38,424 nucleotides of DNA from Myxococcales bacterium (GTDB lineage Bacteria > Myxococcota_A > Polyangia > Polyangiales > Polyangiaceae): NCBI GenBank assembly GCA_004193285.1, contig SECP01000077.1, forward strand, positions 1-38,424, read 5' to 3'. Positions 22,022 through 32,014 of the stretch are shown piece by piece (position 1 is the first letter of the stretch; each line of letters starts with the position of its first letter). The notes under the pieces were generated by a model. The model worked only from the letters and a program-made list of their open reading frames with translations. It did not search any database and had not been told where the DNA came from. The position numbers and the translations under genes were made by a program.

Positions 22022-24469
22022 TCAGGGCCCCGGCGTCACGAAGTTACCGTCCGCGTCTGCGTCCACCAGGATGGGATTCGAAAAGCCGAACGGCTTGATC
22101 CACTTGCCAGGGAGCGCGTCGTTCATGAACTTGTCGCCGCGCGCGAGCACCACCACCCAAGTGTCGACCTTGAGGTCCAAGTCCACGTTCAGGTTCCAGA
22201 CGGACTTGCGCATCGGCACGTCTCGAGTGCGCTCCTCCAACTTCGCGCCATTGCCGTAAACCTCGACGCGCGACACGTCTACCCACTCCGGCGCGCCGAC
22301 GCTGATGGCGAGCGAGACGCGCGACCCCTGAACGGTGTCGCCCGGGCCGGCGCTGCCGTTGGCGGTCGGCAGCACGAAAATCCCGCACGAAACCAGGGCG
22401 TGACCGCCGGTGACGGCGCGAGCGACTTCCAGCGGCTGCACGCGAGAGAGGTCTTGGTCCGGCACCCGCACGTACGTACGGGGCCACCCCGCCCACTGAA
22501 AGACGACGCGGTGCGAGTCCGAGTTACCGACGGCGGTGTAGCGGTGCCCGACGTTCAAGAGCTCGAACCACTCCCGAAAGTTGCGTTCGAAGACCTTCGG
22601 GTCTTCCAGGTCGAAGCCGTTGGAGACCTCCAGCGCGTCGAAGCCGAAGCTGAACTCCGGCGACTCCGCCACTCCGGTCTTGGTGTTGAGCTCGCCCCGG
22701 TTGAAGTAGCCGACGCCGGGCATCCGGGGATGATTTACCTGCAGTACGGCTTGCGGCGCGCGAGCGCGGACCACCGCGAAGATCTCCAAGGGAGATGCCT
22801 CGTGCGTCGCGGGCACGTCCACCGATTTCGGGTAGGGGTAAGCGTTGAAGTGGCCCCAGTTCAGTGTCGTGATCTCGACGCCGCTCATGCTCACCAGTTT
22901 GCCGCCGAGCCTCTGGACATCGATCGCCTCCGAATAATCGGTCACGTGGTTGTGATCGGTCGGCACCGCGAGCTCGATGCCTTCCGCCGCCAACGTGAGC
23001 ACGCGATCGTTCAGCGGCACGTTGGAGTCCTTGCTGGGAGCGGCGTGCAGATGAAAGTCCGCGGCGAGCCAGCCGCTCGTATCCACCGAGCGCGTGAACA
23101 TGCCGCGGAACGTGGCCCCCAGGTCCGCGTTGAGCTCGAGCTCCTGGCGCGGCATCGAGTACTCCGGCCCGTGGGTGGCGAGCACGTCATAGCGCCCGGC
23201 CGGTAGCTCGATGGAGCCGGAGCCGGTGAGCGAATAGAGCATGTTGCGCGAGCCCGACTCATTGGTGCCAGGCACGAGGTCCGGATCCTTGGTCGGCGGA
23301 ACGCCGCGCACGACGAGACGACCCGCGAAGGGCTGGTCGTATTCGTCCGTGATCACGTAAGTCAACGTACCGGGTCGAGGCGGGACCAAGTTGAGCCGCA
23401 GGTTTCCACCTTCGGTGACGGTGCCGAGCTCTTCGTCTTCACCACCTGGCGCCGCGAGCACGAAGCGGTACTCCCCAGCCGGCAGTGGCAGGTCGAAGCT
23501 GCCGTCGGACTCGGCCGGCACGCTCAGCACCGTCCGCCCATCAGGATGCCGCGCCGAGATCGTGGCCCAGCTCTGCGGCGGCTTCAGCGAGCCGCGCGCG
23601 TGCCCGAGCGGCTTGGCCAAGCGACGCCAAGCGAGCTCCGCCACCTTGCCGAGCCCTCCCGGTACCGCGATCACGTCACGCCGAAATTCCGCGCCCTGTC
23701 CTGGATTCAGCTCCGCGCTCGCCCCGAGCGCCACTTCGCCCGCCGGTCCTACGACGTCGAACTGGAACGCCACTTGCGCGGGACCGCTGGGGAAGACGAA
23801 GCCGTAACTCAGCTTGCGGCCGACTCGACCCAGCCACGGCACGTCCGCGCGGGTCGCCAGGTGCACGTAGCCGAGCCGTGGAGCGAACGCGGTGGTACCT
23901 GGCCAGCGTCCGCGATCGCCAATCTGCACGGCGCCGATACGTTTGCTGCTGACGTTCGTCACCGTGCTCACCAGCTCGACGAAGTCACGCTTCTCCGCGA
24001 GCCGGTACTCCGTGCGGAGCTCGAAGCGACCGTCGCGCGACGCTTCCTCGACCGCCAACACCGGTAGCTCGCCTGCTCGCGTCGCCTCGATTCCGACGGT
24101 CCGTAGCGGAGTCGGCGCGCCCGCGACGAAGAGCACCGTGCGCAGCTCGATCAGCTCGTCTTGCGCCGCGCTCTTCGCTCCGAAATCGATCAGCGCTCCG
24201 TAGCGCTGGTGGCGCTCCATGCCGCTGCCGTCGTTGGCTAAAACCAAGCGAAGGCGATCGGACTGCAGCAGGTAGTCACGCGGCTCGTCCGTCGCTCCGC
24301 CGGGCGCTCCCTCACGCGCCCAGTCCAGGGTCACGCCGGCGCCGCGGAGCGGGAGCTTCACTTCATCCGTGACGGGCACGCGAGCGCGGCGCATCGCCCA
24401 AAATGCGGTCCCGACGCCCAGCGCCAAAGCGAGCGCGACGGCGGGGAACAGGACGACTCGGCGAGACAC
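22022..24469 (-). CDS. Membrane-anchored PHP-domain phosphoesterase (CehA/McbA-like)
   Basis: 815 aa from GTG 24469 (MSRRVVLFPAVALALALG), preceded by GGTGGG; the frame stays open to 24901 but only as antisense of the release-factor gene. An N-terminal transmembrane segment (about 4-22) leads to a beta-rich part (about 40-330) and one or two Ig/carboxypeptidase-regulatory-like modules (about 330-450; GSFDLPLPAGEYRFVLAAP, GSIELPAGRYDVLATHGPE). The PHP domain (about 465-815) has the metal ligands: DFHLHAAPS, PTDHNHVTDY, SGVEITT, QVNHPRMPG and GNSDSH. Members hydrolyse phosphate esters or related bonds with a trinuclear metal site; the substrate is unknown. An extracytoplasmic position is inferred. 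It diverges from prfC over 69 bp and converges on the dehydrogenase gene. Confidence 0.88.
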   Translation of the reverse strand: MSRRVVLFPAVALALALGVGTAFWAMRRARVPVTDEVKLPLRGAGVTLDWAREGAPGGATDEPRDYLLQSDRLRLVLANDGSGMERHQRYGALIDFGAKSAAQDELIELRTVLFVAGAPTPLRTVGIEATRAGELPVLAVEEASRDGRFELRTEYRLAEKRDFVELVSTVTNVSSKRIGAVQIGDRGRWPGTTAFAPRLGYVHLATRADVPWLGRVGRKLSYGFVFPSGPAQVAFQFDVVGPAGEVALGASAELNPGQGAEFRRDVIAVPGGLGKVAELAWRRLAKPLGHARGSLKPPQSWATISARHPDGRTVLSVPAESDGSFDLPLPAGEYRFVLAAPGGEDEELGTVTEGGNLRLNLVPPRPGTLTYVITDEYDQPFAGRLVVRGVPPTKDPDLVPGTNESGSRNMLYSLTGSGSIELPAGRYDVLATHGPEYSMPRQELELNADLGATFRGMFTRSVDTSGWLAADFHLHAAPSKDSNVPLNDRVLTLAAEGIELAVPTDHNHVTDYSEAIDVQRLGGKLVSMSGVEITTLNWGHFNAYPYPKSVDVPATHEASPLEIFAVVRARAPQAVLQVNHPRMPGVGYFNRGELNTKTGVAESPEFSFGFDALEVSNGFDLEDPKVFERNFREWFELLNVGHRYTAVGNSDSHRVVFQWAGWPRTYVRVPDQDLSRVQPLEVARAVTGGHALVSCGIFVLPTANGSAGPGDTVQGSRVSLAISVGAPEWVDVSRVEVYGNGAKLEERTRDVPMRKSVWNLNVDLDLKVDTWVVVLARGDKFMNDALPGKWIKPFGFSNPILVDADADGNFVTPGP

Positions 24470-24538
24470 CCCACCACGATAGCGCGCCTTGTTGAGCCCG
24501 TGCTTGCCCGAAGGCTCGCCCTCTGGTACCGCCCCGCC

Positions 24539-26122
<1,584 letters not shown>

Positions 26123-26143
26123 CGGTCGAAGCCGGGCCGCGCG

Positions 26144-27568
26144 TCACTCGCCGACGACGCGCAGGCGCCTAGGCTCGTCCGCCGACTCGCCCCGGGGCGC
26201 GATGGGTCCGACCTCCGCCGCGATCGCGGACATCACCGTGCTCATCGGATCGAAGTCGGACGCGGAGCGGAAGCGCTGGGTGCCCCTGCCGATTTTGTAC
26301 TTGGCCAGGCGGTTCTGCATGATGTTGAGCGGCAAGTAGCCCAGCGTCTGGATCCAGCTCGAGCGCTGGCGCACCGTCCAGCGCTTCCAGATCGCGCCCG
26401 GTGAATAGAAGCGTTGCCAGGCTCGCTGCCAGCCCTCGCGCAGCGCTTCGCGCGACATCGTCTTCGGCTGAAAGTAAGGAGAACCGGCGTCATGGTCCCC
26501 TTCTAGCCACCAGTTCGGCTTCGTCAGGCGGTTCTCCGCGAGGAGGCGCTTGTAGAGCTTGGTGCCCGGATACGGGGTGAGCATGGCGAACAGCGCCATG
26601 GTGAGCTGCATCTGGACCCCGAACTCCACGGTGCGGTCGAACACCTCGGAGTCGTCGGTGTCGAAGCCGAAGACGAAGCTACCCCAAGTGGAAATCCCGT
26701 GCTCGTGGAGCATCTCCAGCACGTCCTTGTACTTCGCAGGGCGGTTTTGGCGCTTGCCGGTAAACGCCAGCGTCTCGTCGTCGATGCTCTCGAAGCCGAT
26801 GAAGAGGGCCTTGCAACCGCTCTCGGCCATCAGCTTCACGTTCTCGATGCGGCCGACCGCGGCGAGCGAGCACTGGCCGATCCAGTGCTTGTCCAGCTCG
26901 GCCAGCTTGGTGAACAGCTCGGCCGAGTATTTGCGGTGAATCATCACGTTGTCGTCCGCGAACATGATGAGCTTGCCGAGCTGCTTCAGCTCGCCGAGCA
27001 CGTCGTCTACCGGTCGAAAGCGCATCGTCGTGCCGTTCGCGGTCGAAACGCTGCAAAACTCGCACGGGTACGGGCAGCCGCGCATGGTCTGCACGACTTG
27101 AAACGGGATGTACTTCTTGGACCGAAATAGGTCGCGACGCGCCAAGGGGCGGCCGGGCTTGGAGAGATCCGGGAGCTCACCGCGGTAGATGCGCTGGAGC
27201 CGGCGGTTGCGAGCGTCTTCGACGACGCGCGGCCACAAGTCCTCCGCCTCGCTGACCACGACTGCGTCCGCGAAGCGAAGCGCCTCGTCCGGCAGCGCGG
27301 TAGGGTGGATGCCGCCGAGCACGACCTTCACCCCGCGCTTTCGGTACGCCTCCGCGATGGCGTAGCTGCGGCTCGCGGTCTTGCTATCCACGCTGATCCC
27401 CACGAGGTCCACGTCTTTGACGTCGCGCTCGATGTCGAACGGTTTGACGAGGTCATCCGTGTAGATGACCTCGTCAGTCTTGGGGGTGAGCGCGGCGAGC
27501 ACTCCGAGCCCCAACCGCGGGAGGTATGCCGAGTCTTCGCTGGCGGTGGCGATCAGCTCGATTTGCAT
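26144..27568 (-). CDS. B12-binding-type radical SAM protein
   Basis: 474 aa from ATG 27568. The N-terminal Rossmann-like domain (about 1-130; VDLVGISVDSKTASRSYAIA, KVVLGGIHPTALPDEAL) has the fold of a cobalamin-binding domain but lacks a DxHxxG motif. The radical SAM domain follows, with the 4Fe-4S ligands in RGCPYPCEFC (Cys 165, 169, 172), then FADDNVMI, ALFIGFESIDDETLAFTGK and GSFVFGFDTDD. The C-terminal part (about 360-474; WQRAWQRFYSPGAIWKRW, then LGYLPLNIMQNRLAKYKIG) resembles proteins of the BchE/HpnP/HpnJ group. The substrate is unknown; hopanoid, porphyrin and other natural-product roles are all open. It starts 15 bp after the lipoprotein gene at 27584 and is probably co-transcribed. 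Confidence 0.88.
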   Translation of the reverse strand: MQIELIATASEDSAYLPRLGLGVLAALTPKTDEVIYTDDLVKPFDIERDVKDVDLVGISVDSKTASRSYAIAEAYRKRGVKVVLGGIHPTALPDEALRFADAVVVSEAEDLWPRVVEDARNRRLQRIYRGELPDLSKPGRPLARRDLFRSKKYIPFQVVQTMRGCPYPCEFCSVSTANGTTMRFRPVDDVLGELKQLGKLIMFADDNVMIHRKYSAELFTKLAELDKHWIGQCSLAAVGRIENVKLMAESGCKALFIGFESIDDETLAFTGKRQNRPAKYKDVLEMLHEHGISTWGSFVFGFDTDDSEVFDRTVEFGVQMQLTMALFAMLTPYPGTKLYKRLLAENRLTKPNWWLEGDHDAGSPYFQPKTMSREALREGWQRAWQRFYSPGAIWKRWTVRQRSSWIQTLGYLPLNIMQNRLAKYKIGRGTQRFRSASDFDPMSTVMSAIAAEVGPIAPRGESADEPRRLRVVGE

Positions 27569-27583
27569 CGCCCGCAGGCTAAC

Positions 27584-28324
27584 TCAGCCGCCGGCGATCT
27601 GCTTCATCAAGCGATCCTTCTCGAGCACGCCTGGGTCGAAAATGTAGGCATCGGCGTTATTTGCCGCGCTGACCACGACGGACATGCCGGAGAGCGCACC
27701 GCTCGTGATTTGGCAAACGGAGCGCTTCACGCCCGCTCCGCTCGTTGAAGGCACCTCGAAGCTCTTGCTCTCCACCGCGGCGAAATCCGCGCAAGAGACC
27801 GGCGACGGAAACTTCGTCGAGAAGCGCGCGAGCTTGGGGTCCGCCTCCCAGTAGCGCGCGCTCAGCACGCTCTCCCCGGCCGTGCGAGTCGCGGTGCAGA
27901 GCCGCTCCTTGCTTCTTTCCACCGCCGCCTTCTCGGCGGCGTCCGTCGGCGTGTCGCACAGCGGGGCGGCAGACGCCTTGTCCGGCGCGGCCCGGTTGTC
28001 ACCCGCCCAGGTGACGAACAGCTTCAGCAGCGCGTCGTTCTGGGCTTTGCGCTGCGCCTCCGCGTCTGCGGCGGCTTTGACCGCGGCCTCCGCCGCCGTG
28101 ATCTCCTGATCGAGCTTGACCAGGTTCTCCTTGTCGTCGCCAGCAGGGTCGCACATTTTGTACGCGAACTCGCGCCACTGACGGGCGAGCGCAAAGTCCT
28201 TCGCGCTGGCGGCCTGCCGGGTGACGGTGAAGCCCTGCTCGCACTTTTCCGCGTTGCGGGTCTGACAGCCGAGCGAGAGCAGGCCGCAGGCGAGCAACAA
28301 CGACGTTCCGGGTCGCAAGATCAT
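27584..28324 (-). CDS. Lipoprotein with coiled-coil segment, unknown function
   Basis: 246 aa from ATG 28324 (MILRPGTSLLLACGLLSLGC; lipobox LSLGC). A helical, Ala/Glu/Lys/Gln-rich stretch at about 65-115 (ENLVKLDQEITAAEAAVKAA) is likely coiled coil. The C-terminal part (about 130-246) has spaced Cys (APLCDTPTD, ERLCTATRT, VSCADFAAV, SVCQITSG) and strand-like segments (SGMSVVVSAANNADAYIFD). The final residues are KDRLMKQIAGG. It is exposed in the envelope and no family was recognised. The upstream open frame to 28561 overlaps the next gene and is not used. It precedes the radical SAM gene by 15 bp. Confidence 0.78.
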   Translation of the reverse strand: MILRPGTSLLLACGLLSLGCQTRNAEKCEQGFTVTRQAASAKDFALARQWREFAYKMCDPAGDDKENLVKLDQEITAAEAAVKAAADAEAQRKAQNDALLKLFVTWAGDNRAAPDKASAAPLCDTPTDAAEKAAVERSKERLCTATRTAGESVLSARYWEADPKLARFSTKFPSPVSCADFAAVESKSFEVPSTSGAGVKRSVCQITSGALSGMSVVVSAANNADAYIFDPGVLEKDRLMKQIAGG

Positions 28325-28458
28325 GGCGGCATGTAACCCGGCCCCGCCGCCGTTTTCAACCACCGCGCCACCAGAAGCGCAGCCGGCCCGAGAAAGGCTC
28401 GGTTCCAGCTTGGATCGCGGCCGGAGGCGCGTCGAAGCACGAGGACGCGCTCGTCTCC

Positions 28459-29100
28459 CTACTTCGCAGGAGCGGGGACTTTGGCCATCGATGCGTCGTG
28501 CGCGCGCCCGAGGAGCGGCAGGGTGATGAGGGCGCCGATCAGGGCGAGAACCATGTCCCATTGGGCGTCCCAGACGTCACCTTGTGAACCGAGGAACGCG
28601 GTCCCCACGTCGGGCGCGGCGAGCAGCGCTGTCCACCATTCGAGGAGCTCCCAAAATGCGGCGAACGCGAGGACGACCGAGCAAACGAGGAAAAACAGCC
28701 AGCCGCCGCGCCGCAGCGGCGTGCAGCGGAGCAGCACCTCGCGGGTCAGCAGGCACGGGACGACGCCGAGCGCGAAATGGCCCACGCGGTCGTAGTGGTT
28801 GCGAGTCAGGTGCAGCGCTTCTTTCGCCCAGTCACCCAGCGGGGTGAGCGCGTAAGTGTAAAACCCGCCGTAGATCAGCACTTGCAGGTGGAGGAAGGTC
28901 GCGATGTAAACGAGGTGCGAGAGCGGCAAACGCCGGTAAACCGCAGCGAGCACCGCGACCTCGACCAGGCCCGGCCCCACCTCGAGACACCAGCTCACCC
29001 GCCCCGCCGGCGGTGACCACACGGTCACGACGCAAATCAGCGCCAGCAGAGCCAAGAGCACGAGCGGTAGCCGGGCGTGCTTCCGAAGCTCCGGAGTCAT
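28459..29100 (-). CDS. DUF2238 (YjdF-like) inner-membrane protein
   Basis: 213 aa from ATG 29100 (MTPELRKHARLPLVLLALLA). About six hydrophobic segments. Conserved family motifs are visible: LHLQVLIYGGFYTYA, RNHYDRVGHFALG, AAFWELLEWWTALLA and FLGSQGDVWDAQWDM, with charged residues inside the membrane region (Asp, His, Glu). The length is as expected for DUF2238. The molecular role of the family is not established. It sits between the coiled-coil lipoprotein (134 bp downstream) and the universal stress protein gene (149 bp upstream); co-transcription is uncertain. Confidence 0.88.
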   Translation of the reverse strand: MTPELRKHARLPLVLLALLALICVVTVWSPPAGRVSWCLEVGPGLVEVAVLAAVYRRLPLSHLVYIATFLHLQVLIYGGFYTYALTPLGDWAKEALHLTRNHYDRVGHFALGVVPCLLTREVLLRCTPLRRGGWLFFLVCSVVLAFAAFWELLEWWTALLAAPDVGTAFLGSQGDVWDAQWDMVLALIGALITLPLLGRAHDASMAKVPAPAK

Positions 29101-29190
29101 GGCGAGCCATCTTGTCAGAACTGCCACACCCGGCGCTGGACATTGTGCCGTCAGCCCCAATCAGCCGCGGTTTCCTCGATACTGAGCTAG

Positions 29191-29229
29191 ACCGCCGCGT
29201 ACGAGGCGAGCTGCCCCGCCCGCGGCGGT
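29191..29229. repeat. Perfect 9-bp inverted repeat downstream of the USP gene
   Basis: ACCGCCGCG (29191-29199) and CGCGGCGGT (29221-29229) with a 21-nt loop, 21-59 nt after the stop of the universal stress protein gene on the minus strand. There is no T-run. It may stabilise the mRNA 3' end or act as a Rho-associated structure. Confidence 0.45.
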
Positions 29230-29249
29230 GGAGAGGTGAGGGCCCCGCG

Positions 29250-29921
29250 TTACTGGCGCATGATGAGAGGCATCTCTGCATCCGATGAGGTGCGGTCGCG
29301 CTGAAAGTAGGTGTGTCGTTGCCCATGGCGGTCGCGGTGGCGCTCGCACCACATCTCGGTTCCTCCCGTCGCGCGACGCGCGGCTACGCAGTCCGGGCAA
29401 GGTGGCTCGATGCGCGGCGGCGAATCCGGAACCGCCTTGGGACGGACGACGAGCACCGGGCAGGGAGCCAGGCGAACGGTGGCTTCGGCGGACGAGCCCA
29501 GCAGCATGCGGGAGAGCCCGCGGCGCCCGTGGGTCCCGACGACGACCAGATCTGCCTCCAAATCGGCGGAAAGCTGCGCGATCTCATCGGCCACCGAATC
29601 GAAACGCACGTGGGTGAACACCCGCGGAGTGCGCTTTTTGGGGTTGTCCGCGGTGAAACGCGCGAGGGCCTGGTCCGCGTACGTCTTGAAGCGCGCGCGC
29701 GCCTCCGCGACCGTGAGCACGGTGAGCGCCGAGGCGTCCACCGGCATCTCGTAGGCTACCTGGGGGCCGTACGTTTGAACGACGTTGACGAGGTGGAGCT
29801 CGGCGAGCTCGCGTTCGGCAGCGAGGTCGAAGGCGCGGTGAGCAGCGAGCTCGGAGGCCTCCGAAAAATCAACGCCCACGACGATTATGTACGGTTTGCC
29901 GTCGACCGATGTGGTTGCCAT
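29250..29921 (-). CDS. Universal stress protein with Cys/His-rich C-terminal extension
   Basis: 223 aa from ATG 29921. The Usp domain (about 10-160) has IIVVGVDFSEASELA at the start and the ATP-binding pattern GTHGRRGLSRMLLGSS, then ATVRLAPCPVLVVRP at the end. A usual Usp ends near residue 160. This one has about 60 extra residues with CPDC (Cys 175, 178), MWCERHRDRHGQRH (Cys 192, His 195, 199, 203) and a Met/Arg-rich end. The spacing CxxC-x13-C-x2-H suggests a small zinc site; this is inference. Usp proteins act in the cytoplasm under stress. It lies 30 bp after the cation transporter gene and is probably co-transcribed. Confidence 0.9.
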   Translation of the reverse strand: MATTSVDGKPYIIVVGVDFSEASELAAHRAFDLAAERELAELHLVNVVQTYGPQVAYEMPVDASALTVLTVAEARARFKTYADQALARFTADNPKKRTPRVFTHVRFDSVADEIAQLSADLEADLVVVGTHGRRGLSRMLLGSSAEATVRLAPCPVLVVRPKAVPDSPPRIEPPCPDCVAARRATGGTEMWCERHRDRHGQRHTYFQRDRTSSDAEMPLIMRQ

Positions 29922-29951
29922 GACAGGGTTGAAGCATGGCGCGTGCCAACC

Positions 29952-30941
29952 CTACTCCGGTGGCATTGGATTGAATTTTTGTCCTTCAGCGGCCGGCTCG
30001 GTGTGAACGACGACGTCCGTCACGCCGGTGAGCTGCGACTTGAGAGCGTCTATCACCCAATGCGTGACTCGATGCGCGGCGACGACGTCGAGATGGCGCG
30101 CCACCTGCACGTGCAAGTCCACGTGAATGTCGCCCGGTGAGCCGCGGGTGCGAATCTTGTGAACGCTCGCGACGCCGGCGACTCGAAGGACGACGTCCCG
30201 CACCGCGTGGGGCTCGAGCACGGCCGCGTCAGCCAAGTAGCGCAAATTCTGCCGCAAGATTTGCACGCCGGTCCAGGCGATGAACCCCGCGATCCCGAGC
30301 GCCATCACCGGGTCCAAAATCGGAAACCCTGCTTGCACCAAGGCGACGGTCGCGATGACTCCCAGCGTGACCAGCACGTCGGAGCTGGTGTGGGCCGCGT
30401 CGCTCGCGAGGAAGGTGCTGCCCAACACTTCGGATTGACGGCGCTCGTAGCGAGCGACGGCCACGTTCACGCCCAGGGTCACCGACAGCACCACGAAGGC
30501 GCGAGGGTCGAGCTGCTGCGCGGCCGCCGTACCCGTGAGCCGAGCGGCCGCGCTGGTGAGCACGTCGTAGGCCATCACGAGGAGCGAGAGCCCAACGCAG
30601 CCGGCCGCGAGCACCTCGAACTTGGCGTGCCCATAAGGGTGACCGGCGTCCGCGGGTCGAGCCGCGAAATGCACGCCAAGGAGGCCGACCAAGTTGTTGA
30701 CCGAGTCGGTCAAGGAATGAAAGCCGTCCGCCCGAATCGACAGCACCCCTGAAGCGTGCCCGTAAGCGATCTTACTCAGCGCGACGCTGGCATTGAGCCC
30801 CAACGTGACCCAAAGCACGCGCGCGACGCGGCGAGCTGCTTCTTCTCGTGACAGGGCCCCCGCGGGCGCGGCCCGGTCGAGCGAGGACTCTGGCGCCGCC
30901 TCTGCGGTAAGTGAAGGTGCGCGGTCCCGATTCTCGCTCAC
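29952..30941 (-). CDS. Cation diffusion facilitator (CDF) family metal transporter
   Basis: 329 aa from GTG 30941. The N-terminal ~35 residues are hydrophilic. Six membrane helices follow with the CDF metal sites: ADGFHSLTDS (Asp 72, His 75, Asp 79) and LASDAAHTSSDVL (about 178-190), plus the HPYGHAKFE loop (101-109). The C-terminal cytoplasmic domain (about 250-320) has GDIHVDLHVQVARHLDVVAA and VVVHTEPA. It exports divalent metals such as Zn, Fe or Mn by proton antiport across the inner membrane; the metal cannot be fixed from the sequence. It is the first gene of a pair with the universal stress protein and is divergent from the third TPR-PEGA gene. Confidence 0.94.
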   Translation of the reverse strand: MSENRDRAPSLTAEAAPESSLDRAAPAGALSREEAARRVARVLWVTLGLNASVALSKIAYGHASGVLSIRADGFHSLTDSVNNLVGLLGVHFAARPADAGHPYGHAKFEVLAAGCVGLSLLVMAYDVLTSAAARLTGTAAAQQLDPRAFVVLSVTLGVNVAVARYERRQSEVLGSTFLASDAAHTSSDVLVTLGVIATVALVQAGFPILDPVMALGIAGFIAWTGVQILRQNLRYLADAAVLEPHAVRDVVLRVAGVASVHKIRTRGSPGDIHVDLHVQVARHLDVVAAHRVTHWVIDALKSQLTGVTDVVVHTEPAAEGQKFNPMPPE

Positions 30942-30977
30942 GGCAGGCCGACTTTACCTGCAGTCGGTTCTTGGTGG

Positions 30978-30983
30978 TAGATT
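30978..30983 (+). promoter_or_regulatory. Candidate -10 element (TAGATT) for the TPR-PEGA gene at 31023
   Basis: TAGATT (4 of 6) with no strong -35; a start near 30990 would leave a leader of about 33 nt. A 6-bp inverted repeat, CCGACT (30948-30953) / AGTCGG (30962-30967), lies just upstream in the same 81-bp divergent gap. Confidence 0.25.
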
Positions 30984-31022
30984 CGCCAGTTACGTCAGCG
31001 GCGCTTCGCCCTGAGCTCCCTC

Positions 31023-32006
31023 ATGCTTTCCTTTCCGTCACGTTTTAAGTCGTTTCGCTACAGCGCGGCGGTCGTGCTCTCCGCCACTCTCTTGGCCGGC
31101 GCGACCCCCGCCTACGCGGCGGATCCTGCGCCGGAGATCAGCGCCGAAGGGCTCAAGCGCGCGCGCGAGCAGTTCGGCCAAGCGCTCGCGCTGCAAACGG
31201 CGGGGGATTGGGCAGGAGCCCTCGCGCTCCTGAAGGAAGTGGCGGCGGTGAAGTCCACGCCGCAGGTGCGTTTCAACATCGCGCTTTGTGAAGAGAAGCT
31301 CGGCCGACTCGTTGCCGCGCTCGGCGACTACGAGCTCGCGGCAGCGGACGCCCGCGCCGAGCGCGCCGAGCAGGTCGCAGAAGAGGTCGAATCGCGCCTG
31401 GAGAACTTGCGGCAGCGTATCCCGAAGCTGACCGTCAAGCGCGGCGCCGGCGCCGAAGCCGCCATCATCGCGGTAGACGGCGTGAGCGTGGGGGACCAAG
31501 TCATCGACACGCCGATGCCTACCGACCCCGGCCCGCACACCGTGGAGGCCAGGGCGCCGGGTTACAAGCCGTTCCGACAGTCGGTCCGCGTCGCGGAGCA
31601 GCAGAGTGAAGTCGTCGAGATCACCCTCGAGCCCGAGCCGCCCCCTCCTCCTGCAGTGGGTCCCGGCGCCGCGCAGTCGGAGGGGCGGAGCCGTCTGCCG
31701 GGTTACGTCATCGGCGGCATCGGCGTCGCGAGCTTGGGGGCGTCAGCCGTCTTCTTCGGGCTGCGCGCCGGCAAGATATCTGACCTCGACAAGGCGTGCC
31801 CGGAGCGACAGTGCCCGGCATCGGCGCAGTCCGATATCGACGCGGGCAAGATGTACACGACCATCGCGAACGTCACGTTGGCGGTGGGCGCCGCGGCGGT
31901 TGCGGGCGGCCTGGTGCTGGTGCTGACGAGCGGCCCGAGCTCCGCCGCGCCTTCGGTTGCGCTAGCGCCCGCGCCCGGCGGCGCCCAGCTCTTCGGCAGG
32001 TTCTGA
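31023..32006 (+). CDS. Exported TPR-PEGA protein with two membrane helices (paralogue 3)
   Basis: 327 aa. A signal peptide (to about residue 32, TPAYA) is followed by TPR-like helices (about 40-120; KRAREQFGQALALQTAGDWA, VRFNIALCEEKLGRLVAALG). A PEGA domain lies at about 135-200 (IIAVDGVSVGDQVID, GPHTVEARAPGYKPFRQSV). Two hydrophobic segments (about 222-245 and 282-303) flank a loop with two Cys (ACPERQCPASAQSDIDAGK), and the chain ends LFGRF with a C-terminal Phe. The layout equals the genes at 1367 and 14490. An envelope location is inferred and the function is unknown. It converges on the CorA gene with 8 bp between the stops. Confidence 0.88.
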   Translation: MLSFPSRFKSFRYSAAVVLSATLLAGATPAYAADPAPEISAEGLKRAREQFGQALALQTAGDWAGALALLKEVAAVKSTPQVRFNIALCEEKLGRLVAALGDYELAAADARAERAEQVAEEVESRLENLRQRIPKLTVKRGAGAEAAIIAVDGVSVGDQVIDTPMPTDPGPHTVEARAPGYKPFRQSVRVAEQQSEVVEITLEPEPPPPPAVGPGAAQSEGRSRLPGYVIGGIGVASLGASAVFFGLRAGKISDLDKACPERQCPASAQSDIDAGKMYTTIANVTLAVGAAAVAGGLVLVLTSGPSSAAPSVALAPAPGGAQLFGRF

Positions 32007-32014
32007 CCTCGCAT

